Shown piece by piece: positions 1 to 5,321 of a stretch of DNA of 5,321 nt (positions are counted from its first letter, which is position 1; the number at the start of each line of letters is the position of its first letter). The stretch lies in the NCBI GenBank assembly GCA_938074515.1, contig CALJFV010000205.1:1-5321 (forward strand), read 5' to 3'. Under the pieces are notes generated by a model, which was not told where the DNA came from, did not search any database, and saw only the letters and a list, made by a program, of their open reading frames with translations. The translations under genes and the position numbers were made by a program. This DNA is from an uncultured Flavobacteriaceae bacterium (GTDB taxonomy: Bacteria; Bacteroidota; Bacteroidia; Flavobacteriales; Flavobacteriaceae).

Positions 1-1
1 A

Positions 2-490
2 GCATTTTCAATGACTGGATGGCGTATTGGGTATATTGGTGGCCCCAGTTATATCGCGCGAGCCTGTAACAAAATGCAAGGACAAGTCACAAGCGGAGCG
101 AATTGTATTGCGCAAATAGCGACGATAAAGGCCCTAGAAACACCGCCATCGGCTATTCAGTACATGGTAGATGCCTTTAAAGAGCGACGCAGTCTTATCC
201 TTTCGCTATTGGGGGATATTCCCGGATTTAAAACAAATGTCCCTGAGGGCGCTTTTTACGTATTTCCAGACATCTCTTATTATATCGGACGCACCCTCAA
301 AGGGCAAAACATAAATTCAGCAGGGGATTTTGCGCTATTCCTTTTGGAATATGCCGGTGTAGCTACCGTTACAGGTGAAGCCTTTGGAGATCCTGATTGT
401 ATCAGGATTTCATATGCCGCCTCCGAAAAGGACATAAAAGATGCGATGAATCGTATTAAAGAGGCTTTAGCCGATGCAACAATGCAGTAA
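2..490 (+). CDS. Class I PLP-dependent aminotransferase, aspartate aminotransferase type (C-terminal part, 5' truncated)
   Basis: This is the C-terminal 162 residues of a fold-type I aminotransferase, probably an aspartate aminotransferase, which transfers the amino group between aspartate and 2-oxoglutarate in the cytoplasm. The frame is open to the left edge and reads AFSMTGWRIGY, the stretch that directly follows the PLP-binding lysine (family motif SK-x-F-x-MTGWR-x-GY), so that lysine lies just outside the window. The Arg of TGWR (visible residue 8) is the PLP-phosphate ligand of the family. EGAFYVFPDIS (82-92) and IRISYA (134-139, with Arg135 the expected substrate alpha-carboxylate ligand) follow in the usual order. 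About 230-240 residues are missing, judged from the usual length near 400. The ATG at position 11 is internal to the motif and is not the start. purT follows after 37 bp on the same strand. Substrate specificity cannot be fixed from this half: related enzymes accept aromatic amino acids or prephenate. Confidence 0.9.
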   Translation, partial: AFSMTGWRIGYIGGPSYIARACNKMQGQVTSGANCIAQIATIKALETPPSAIQYMVDAFKERRSLILSLLGDIPGFKTNVPEGAFYVFPDISYYIGRTLKGQNINSAGDFALFLLEYAGVATVTGEAFGDPDCIRISYAASEKDIKDAMNRIKEALADATMQ

Positions 491-527
491 ACTGAGACTC
501 GTAAAGGGAACAATTATTTAAGTATCT

Positions 528-1709
528 ATGATGGCGCGCATATTGCTTTTAGGTTCAGGAGAATTAGGAAAGGAATTTGTCATTGCAGCCCAACGTCTAG
601 GTCAATATGTCATTGCGGTAGATAATTATGAAAATGCTCCAGCCATGCAAGTGGCCCAAGAGTTTGAGGTAATTAATATGCTCGACGGGGCCGCTCTTGA
701 CCGAATTGTCGATAAACACAACCCGGACTATATCGTCCCCGAGATAGAAGCAATTCGCACAGAACGTTTCTATGACTATGAAAGGCAAGGGATCAAAGTG
801 ATCCCTTCAGCAAAAGCGGCTAATTATACGATGAATCGCAAAGCGATTCGGGATTTAGCAGCAGATACGCTGGGGGTGAAAACCGCGCCATTTGCCTATG
901 CAGATTCACTGGAGAAATTAGTAATTGCAGCAAAAAATATAGGTTTTCCCTGTGTGGTAAAACCCCTGATGTCCTCAAGTGGCAAAGGACAATCAACCGT
1001 GCGCAAAATAGAAGACTTGGAAAAGGCTTGGACCTATGCGCAGGAAGGAGCTCGCGGTGATGCAGCCGAGGTTATTATTGAAGGTTTTATCCATTTTGAT
1101 TATGAGATCACCTTACTAACCGTAACTCAAAATAACGGAAAAACCCTTTTCTGCCCCCCAATCGGGCATCGCCAGGAAGATGGCGATTACCGGGAGAGCT
1201 GGCAACCTGCGCCCATGAGCGATACCGTTCTTGGTCAGACACAAGAAATGGCTGAAAAAATCACTCTGGCCCTGGGCGGACCGGGGATTTGGGGTGTTGA
1301 ATTTTTTATTGCCGGTACTGAAGTTTATTTCTCAGAATTGTCTCCGCGGCCGCACGATACAGGTATGGTCACTTTGGCGCAAACCCAAAATCTAAACGAA
1401 TTTGAACTCCACCTACGGGCTATTTTAGGATTGCCTATCGGGGGTATTAATCTGCTGGCTCCCGGAGCCTCAGCGGTCATTCTTGCCCAGAAAAACGGCG
1501 CTATGCCTGAATATGAAGGCTTGGCCAATATCACAAAGATACCTTATGCCGATATTCGTATTTTCGGTAAACCCAGCACCCGCCCTAATCGGCGTATGGG
1601 GGTGATTCTGGTCAGTCCTGACCCAGATTTACCTCATCAAAACGCTACAGCGCTTGCACAGAAGGCTAAGTCATTGGCTCAAACAATCAAAGTACTAAGT
1701 CAGGGATAA
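528..1709 (+). CDS. purT: Formate-dependent phosphoribosylglycinamide formyltransferase (GAR transformylase 2)
   Basis: PurT is a cytoplasmic ATP-grasp enzyme that makes formyl-GAR from GAR, formate and ATP, the third step of de novo purine synthesis, without folate. The 393-residue product matches the usual length (E. coli about 392) and aligns end to end from memory. The N-terminal pre-ATP-grasp domain opens with GSGELGKE (9-16), followed by NMLDG (50-54) and VPEIEAI (70-76). The ATP-grasp part has [13 protein letters not shown] (143-155, Lys145 binding ATP), [15 protein letters not shown] (213-227), Glu258 and Glu270 as expected Mg ligands, and SPRPHDTGM (272-280). FGKP (346-349) and NRR (354-356) supply the phosphate-binding residues near the C-terminus. 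All key residues appear intact. Two ATG codons are adjacent (528 and 531). Either start keeps the Rossmann strand, and no Shine-Dalgarno decides between them. The product lacks about 10 N-terminal residues present in E. coli PurT. It probably forms an operon with the upstream aminotransferase. Confidence 0.97.
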   Translation: MMARILLLGSGELGKEFVIAAQRLGQYVIAVDNYENAPAMQVAQEFEVINMLDGAALDRIVDKHNPDYIVPEIEAIRTERFYDYERQGIKVIPSAKAANYTMNRKAIRDLAADTLGVKTAPFAYADSLEKLVIAAKNIGFPCVVKPLMSSSGKGQSTVRKIEDLEKAWTYAQEGARGDAAEVIIEGFIHFDYEITLLTVTQNNGKTLFCPPIGHRQEDGDYRESWQPAPMSDTVLGQTQEMAEKITLALGGPGIWGVEFFIAGTEVYFSELSPRPHDTGMVTLAQTQNLNEFELHLRAILGLPIGGINLLAPGASAVILAQKNGAMPEYEGLANITKIPYADIRIFGKPSTRPNRRMGVILVSPDPDLPHQNATALAQKAKSLAQTIKVLSQG

Positions 1710-1753
1710 AGGACTTAAACAAGCGAAAACCTGCTCACAGTCTTATCTAATAT

Positions 1754-1784
1754 TTTACAAGTCAATGCTTTAGTTGTATCTTTA
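1754..1784 (+). promoter_or_regulatory. Candidate Bacteroidota-type promoter for the OmpA-like gene
   Basis: TATCTTTA at 1777-1784 matches the Bacteroidota -7 consensus TAnnTTTG except at the last base. TTTA at 1754-1757, with 19 bp between, is one base off the -33 element TTTG. This would start transcription near 1790 and leave a leader of about 15 bases before the ATG at 1805. The match is by eye in AT-rich DNA. It sits where a promoter is needed, in the only sizeable gap between the two plus-strand units. Confidence 0.45.
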
Positions 1785-1804
1785 AAAAGCAAATTGGTTT
1801 TTTA

Positions 1805-2722
1805 ATGGGCTTTAAACTAAGCTATATTTCAATTTATTTGACCCTTTTCTGGTCCCTAACGCTTATGGGGCAAGACAAAGAGCTTCAATTCAATATTTAC
1901 TTTGATCATGACAAGTACGATCTTAAGCCTGAACAGCAAACGCGCTTAGACAGCCTAATTGCCCTCCCAGATAAAGACCGTTATGACATCCATATCAATG
2001 GATTTACCAATGAAATTGGGTCGGCCAAGTATAATCTTGAATTATCGCGAAAACGAGCAGAACACGTTAAGCAATTAATGCGTTCATTTACCATAATTTC
2101 AAGTATTGGACAAGGAGAATTGGGCGGTGAATCTGCAACCAACCGACGGGTTGAAATTATATTTCACCCGAAAAGTATGCACATTGCTATGGAAGGGGAA
2201 ATTGTAGAGCCCCCGATTATCGCCCAACCCATGATTGACCTTAGTCAGAGGTTTAGCATGCCTGAGGTCGGTGAAAGAATTGCGCTAGACGGTATTTTAT
2301 TTTATCCTGACCAAGATGTGATCATGGACCAAAGCAAAGAGGTCCTAGAACAACTCGTGAGCCTACTCAATACGCATCGTAGACTTAAATTCAAAATTAT
2401 GGGGCACATTTGCTGCGGGGACCCTGAACGACCAGCAATGGACGTCATCAATAACCGTACGGGTCAACAAGATTTATCCTATGCCCGTGCACGCTCTGTT
2501 TATCTCTACTTACTCAAAAAAGGCATCAGCCGCAAACGGATGCGCTTTATGGGTATGGCCTATCGCTTTCCAACAGGTCTAGGAGATGAATTTGATCGCC
2601 GAGTAGAAATTGAAATTACAGGGATTAATGATCCCACAGATGCTTTTCTTGAGCGTTCAGAATTAGAATCCCAAGGCATAAAACTCGATTCAATAGAACA
2701 TGAGTTAAGAAAAATCGATTGA
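1805..2722 (+). CDS. Exported protein with two tandem OmpA-like domains
   Basis: This 305-residue protein has a probable signal peptide at about 1-22 (hydrophobic core YISIYLTLFWSLTLMG, likely cleaved before QDK). There is no lipobox cysteine, so it should be a soluble or envelope-associated periplasmic protein. Domain 1 (about 28-120) begins FNIYFDHDKYDL and carries NGFTNEIG (65-72), NLELSRKRA (77-85) and NRRVEI (113-118). Domain 2 (about 160-271) begins ILFYPDQDVI and carries GHICCG (200-205), LSYARARSV (224-232) and DRRVEIEI (264-271). These are the OmpA_C/MotB fold hallmarks, which in other members bind diaminopimelate in peptidoglycan. Here the usual Asp of the TD motif is Asn69 in domain 1 and absent in domain 2, while the conserved arginines (Arg84, Arg228) remain. 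Binding to peptidoglycan is therefore uncertain. A charged tail (272-305) follows. There is no beta-barrel or TPR/PD40 region, unlike many Bacteroidota OmpA-family proteins. The start is supported by the signal peptide. The gene is probably a single-gene unit, convergent with trkH. The fold is well supported; the biological role is unknown. Confidence 0.85.
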   Translation: MGFKLSYISIYLTLFWSLTLMGQDKELQFNIYFDHDKYDLKPEQQTRLDSLIALPDKDRYDIHINGFTNEIGSAKYNLELSRKRAEHVKQLMRSFTIISSIGQGELGGESATNRRVEIIFHPKSMHIAMEGEIVEPPIIAQPMIDLSQRFSMPEVGERIALDGILFYPDQDVIMDQSKEVLEQLVSLLNTHRRLKFKIMGHICCGDPERPAMDVINNRTGQQDLSYARARSVYLYLLKKGISRKRMRFMGMAYRFPTGLGDEFDRRVEIEITGINDPTDAFLERSELESQGIKLDSIEHELRKID

Positions 2723-2733
2723 GTAATTGATTT
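2712..2733 (+). terminator. Possible AT-rich terminator hairpin between convergent genes
   Basis: AAATCGATT (2712-2720) pairs with AATTGATTT (2725-2733) around a GAGT loop, giving nine pairs in plus-strand RNA with one G-U wobble. The left arm overlaps the stop codon region of the OmpA-like gene. Read on the minus strand the arms contain one A-C mismatch but are followed by TTTTTCTT, so the element could also serve the trkA-trkH transcript. A T-rich run at 2783-2796 lies further along on the plus strand. The stem has only one or two G-C pairs, so this is a weak candidate placed where termination is expected. Confidence 0.3.
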
Positions 2734-2797
2734 GATGCGTTTAAGCCCCGAGTAAATCAAAAGACCCTTAAAGACGAACCAACTTTTTATTTATTTC

Positions 2798-4303
2798 CTA
2801 TCGATTTCGCCAGAAAAAGGGGGTAAAGAGAATAAGGACCGTAAAGAGTTCCAATCGACCAATGAGCATCAAAAAACTCGCCCACCATCTTGCGCCAGTC
2901 CCTAATGAATCATAGTTCATAGCCGGACCCAAATCACCCAAAGCGGGGCCAACATTACCCAAAGTAGATGCAGCACCCCCAAGAGCCGTCTCAAAGTCGA
3001 GTCCCAAAAATGAAAACACCAAAACACCCACGATAAAAGAGAGCATATACATAATAAAAAAGCCCAAAACATTAAATACTATGGGTTGCTGTACTGCCTT
3101 GTTATTATAACGCACCGGGAGTATGGCATTAGGGTGTAGGGTTCTTTTAAACTCCATGACCCCATTCTTAATCATTATTAAATGTCGTACAACTTTAATC
3201 CCTCCTGCCGTAGATCCAGCAGAACCACCCAAAAACATCAAGCCGAAGAAAAATATGGTTAGAAAGGGGGTCCAAGCGGTAAAATCTGCTGATACAAAGC
3301 CCGTAGTGGTCACCACAGCCAAAACTTGGAAAAGCCCGTGACGTAAGGCACTCTCAAAGGGACCAAAAACCATTGGGTGGGCAATATTCGATGTCGCAGG
3401 ATCGGAATAATTATAAATGAAAAAAGCGGCAACAATAGTTAAACCAAAGATAAATATTGAATATAGCTTGAATTCTTCATCACGAAAAATCTTGGAGAAT
3501 TTGGCCTTGAATGCAAAATAACTCAAGACAAAATTAGTCCCAGCCAAAAACATAAAAAACATAATAATATATTGAATCATGGGCTGGTCGTTCCAATAGG
3601 CAATACTTGCATTTTTAGTAGAAAATCCTCCCGTACTTAGGGTGCTGAGCGAGTGATTAATGGCATCAAAAAAACTCATCCCTGCCGCCCATAGCAGGAG
3701 GGTTTCGGCCAGAGTATACCCCACATAAATATACCAAAGACGCTTGGCTGTATCGGTAATTCTGGGATGTAACTTATCTCCGCTTGGGCCCGGCGCCTCC
3801 GCAGCAAAAAGCTGCATGCCTCCTATGCCTAAAAGAGGCAGAATGGCAATGGCCAATACGATAATTCCCATACCCCCTATCCAATGCGTAATGCTACGCC
3901 AAAACAATATTCCCTCAGGCAGAGCCTCTATATCATTAACAATACTGGCACCGGTAGTGGTAAAGCCACTCATAGTTTCAAAAAAGGCATCTGTAAAATT
4001 CGGAATCGCACCGGTAAACAAATAGGGCAAAGTGCCAATCAAGGCCATAAAAAACCAGCCCATTGTGACAATGATGTATCCTTCTTTTTTCTGGATTTCC
4101 TTGCGGTGATTTCGGGTCAGAACCATAACAATCCCCCCTAATAAAAGCGCTACTGCGCCGGATTGTAACATTGGCCAACCCACGCCATCGTCATAAAGGA
4201 AACTCACCACAGTGGATAGCAACATGAACCCCCCGTTTACCAAAAAGAGCAGTCCAATTAAATGACCAATCAGTTTGAAGTTCAATTTTGAAAATCCAGG
4301 CAT
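2798..4303 (-). CDS. trkH: Trk-type potassium uptake protein, membrane subunit TrkH
   Basis: TrkH is the inner-membrane channel subunit of the Trk potassium uptake system and works with the cytoplasmic ring protein TrkA. The 501-residue product (family about 480-500) is strongly hydrophobic and shows the four membrane-pore-membrane repeats. Their filter segments are FTTTGAS (114-120), LSTGGFST (222-229), TTTGFVS (332-338) and STLGNVGPALG (446-456), each with the potassium-selectivity glycine. The intramembrane gating loop GGSAGSTAGGIK (359-370) follows repeat 3, and the conserved GRLELFT (482-488) sits at the C-terminus. I place the start at the ATG at 4303, not at the in-frame ATG at 4351. 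The former overlaps the trkA stop by one base (TAATG), gives the usual TrkH N-terminus (MPGFSKLNFKLIGHLIG), and avoids an extra polar 16-residue leader. No Shine-Dalgarno is visible, and translation is probably coupled to trkA. KtrB-type relatives are shorter, so TrkH is preferred. Confidence 0.95.
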   Translation of the reverse strand: MPGFSKLNFKLIGHLIGLLFLVNGGFMLLSTVVSFLYDDGVGWPMLQSGAVALLLGGIVMVLTRNHRKEIQKKEGYIIVTMGWFFMALIGTLPYLFTGAIPNFTDAFFETMSGFTTTGASIVNDIEALPEGILFWRSITHWIGGMGIIVLAIAILPLLGIGGMQLFAAEAPGPSGDKLHPRITDTAKRLWYIYVGYTLAETLLLWAAGMSFFDAINHSLSTLSTGGFSTKNASIAYWNDQPMIQYIIMFFMFLAGTNFVLSYFAFKAKFSKIFRDEEFKLYSIFIFGLTIVAAFFIYNYSDPATSNIAHPMVFGPFESALRHGLFQVLAVVTTTGFVSADFTAWTPFLTIFFFGLMFLGGSAGSTAGGIKVVRHLIMIKNGVMEFKRTLHPNAILPVRYNNKAVQQPIVFNVLGFFIMYMLSFIVGVLVFSFLGLDFETALGGAASTLGNVGPALGDLGPAMNYDSLGTGARWWASFLMLIGRLELFTVLILFTPFFWRNR

Positions 4304-4305
4304 TA
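4301..4305 (-). promoter_or_regulatory. TAATG stop-start overlap coupling trkA and trkH
   Basis: On the minus strand the trkA stop TAA (4305-4303) shares its last base with the trkH ATG (4303-4301). No Shine-Dalgarno precedes it; the preceding bases are an A/T-rich ATTTATTTATC. This decides the trkH start and implies termination-reinitiation coupling, which would help fix the ratio of the two subunits. The overlap is seen directly; the coupling is inferred. Confidence 0.75.
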
Positions 4306-5321
4306 GATAAATAAATTTTCCACCTTCTTGATGGATTGAGGCATGCAGCAAACCACAACACGATCGCCACTTTGAATTTTAAAATCACCCAAAGCAATTA
4401 AGCCCACTTGATTGCGCACTACCCCACCAATAATCGCGGAGCGAGGAAAGTCCAAGTCCTTTATCCGCTTGTCACAAACCTTTGAGGAAGCAGATACCAC
4501 AAATTCCAACAATTCCGCATTCATATTATTCAGCCGGGTCATTGCAACCACTTCCCCTTGTCGAATATGTCTGAAAATATGGTTGGCTGCCAGTAGTTTT
4601 TTATTGATTAAGGTATCGATGCCAATAGAATGGGAGAGTTGAAAATAATCCATGTTTTCAACTAGGGCGATTGTTTTTTTGACCCCTTTTGATTTCGCAA
4701 CCAAACAAGACATAATGTTGGTTTCACTATTACCGGTTACGGCAATGAACGCATCCATATCAATAATGGATTCCTCTTGTAATAGCTCCACATTACGCCC
4801 ATCGCCATTGATGATCAAACAATTTGGTAAATCGTCTGCGATCTCAAAAGCCTTATTCTTATCGTGCTCAATGAGCTTTACATTGAATTTATTTTGACAC
4901 AAATCAAAAGCAGTTTTACAGCCGATATTACTCCCTCCTAGAATCATTACATCCTTGATCTCATCTCGGACTTTACCTGTGAGTTTGAAAATTTCCTCTA
5001 CTCCTTCTTCGGTAGTAATAAAGTATACCTGATCCCCCTCTTTAAATTGAGTGTCTCCTCTTGGAATTACAGTGTACTGGGTTCCAAATCGCTGTATGGC
5101 AATAGGTACGTATTGCAACTCGGGATAAATCATTCCGACCTCCTTTACCGTCCGCCCTACAAAAGCGGCGGTGCGTGAGAGATGCAGTCCTATCATGGTC
5201 AAAGCCCCATCTTCAAACTCATAAGTATCATTAAAGGCGCTTTGATTGAGCAATAATTCAATTTCTGTGGCCGCCAAAGCCTCAGGAGAAATCAACTCAT
5301 CAATACCGAATTTTGTAAAGC
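4303..5321 (-). CDS. trkA: Trk potassium uptake regulatory subunit TrkA (5' truncated by window edge)
   Basis: TrkA is the cytoplasmic, nucleotide-binding subunit that gates TrkH. The visible 338 residues run open to the window edge; the family is about 450 residues, so most of the first RCK_N (Rossmann) domain is missing. What is present: the end of RCK_N1 (FGIDELISPEALAATEI, 4-20), RCK_C1 (about 34-113), RCK_N2 (about 122-250) and RCK_C2 (about 267-338). RCK_N2 has the dinucleotide-binding loop GGSNIG (128-133), an acidic residue at the end of the second strand (LIEHDKNKA, Glu151) expected to hold the ribose, and INGDG (170-174). IGIDTLINKKLLAANHI (232-248) repeats the 4-20 segment at the same place in the second half, the signature of the duplicated TrkA rather than single-RCK KtrA. 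A TTG at 5295 could be miscalled as a start; the family match continues upstream of it. It is directly followed by trkH with a one-base overlap. No damage is visible. Confidence 0.95.
   Translation of the reverse strand, partial: FTKFGIDELISPEALAATEIELLLNQSAFNDTYEFEDGALTMIGLHLSRTAAFVGRTVKEVGMIYPELQYVPIAIQRFGTQYTVIPRGDTQFKEGDQVYFITTEEGVEEIFKLTGKVRDEIKDVMILGGSNIGCKTAFDLCQNKFNVKLIEHDKNKAFEIADDLPNCLIINGDGRNVELLQEESIIDMDAFIAVTGNSETNIMSCLVAKSKGVKKTIALVENMDYFQLSHSIGIDTLINKKLLAANHIFRHIRQGEVVAMTRLNNMNAELLEFVVSASSKVCDKRIKDLDFPRSAIIGGVVRNQVGLIALGDFKIQSGDRVVVCCMPQSIKKVENLFI

Noticed and set aside
502..507. AAAGGG as a ribosome binding site for purT
   Set aside because: It lies about 20 bases upstream of the ATG, too far for a working Shine-Dalgarno, and the other genes here have none.
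280..788. Minus-strand open frames opposite the aminotransferase and purT
   Set aside because: They overlap well-conserved coding sequence in the opposite direction and resemble no known protein.
1782..1805. Inverted repeat TTAAAAA / TTTTTAA just before the OmpA-like gene
   Set aside because: It consists of A and T only with a 10-base loop in AT-rich DNA, so it is expected by chance; it overlaps the proposed promoter and leader.
3123..4141. Open frames on the plus strand opposite trkH (3123-3341, 3744-4025, 3884-4141)
   Set aside because: They lie antisense to strongly conserved TrkH filter and gating segments, show no protein-family features, and have compositions expected of shadows.
4304..4351. 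Longer trkH start giving 16 extra N-terminal residues
   Set aside because: The extension overlaps the end of trkA, reads as polar sequence unlike TrkH N-termini, and the ATG at 4303 forms a typical TAATG coupling with the trkA stop.
4412..4897. Open frames on the plus strand opposite trkA
   Set aside because: They are antisense to conserved RCK domains, with no recognisable motif or upstream signal.
5293..5295. TTG as start codon of trkA
   Set aside because: The frame stays open to the window edge and the residues upstream (FTKFGIDE) match the family and the internal repeat; the first RCK_N domain must lie to the right.
1..5321. A previously undescribed multi-gene system (defence, mobile or biosynthetic)
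   Set aside because: Four of the five genes belong to recognised housekeeping, envelope or transport families with intact visible motifs where expected, and the unusual OmpA-like gene stands alone; there are no mobile-element traces, repeats or unexplained gaps above 100 bases.

Overview
The window looks like ordinary chromosomal DNA, probably from the phylum Bacteroidota and perhaps a Flavobacteriales-like lineage. No complete gene has a convincing Shine-Dalgarno sequence, only A/T-rich leaders. The one recognisable promoter resembles the Bacteroidota type (TTTG-N19-TAnnTTTG). The protein sequences and the tandem OmpA-like envelope protein fit the same group. The phylum is inferred from these traits and is not proven by a marker gene.

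Layout: (1) positions 2-490, plus strand, hold the C-terminal part of a class I PLP-dependent aminotransferase of the aspartate aminotransferase type, cut by the window edge. (2) Positions 528-1709, plus strand, hold a complete purT (formate-dependent GAR transformylase), 37 bp downstream and probably co-transcribed. (3) A 95-bp gap with a candidate promoter leads to (4) positions 1805-2722, plus strand, an exported protein with two OmpA-like domains. (5) A 75-bp gap separates convergent genes and holds an AT-rich hairpin. (6) Positions 2798-4303, minus strand, hold trkH, the membrane subunit of a Trk-type potassium transporter. (7) Positions 4303-5321, minus strand, hold trkA, its nucleotide-binding regulatory subunit, running off the right edge. 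trkA and trkH overlap by one base (TAATG), so they form a translationally coupled operon transcribed right to left.

Functionally there are three units. The aminotransferase and PurT are central metabolism: aspartate is a nitrogen donor in purine synthesis, and PurT carries out the third step of that pathway. The OmpA-like protein is an envelope protein of unknown specific role. TrkA and TrkH together form a gated potassium uptake system. No stretch above 100 bases lacks a gene. I see no tRNA, rRNA, CRISPR array, insertion sequence or attachment site, and no evidence of a novel multi-gene system. The most unusual point is the OmpA-like protein, in which both domains lack the canonical peptidoglycan-binding aspartate and one carries a vicinal cysteine pair.
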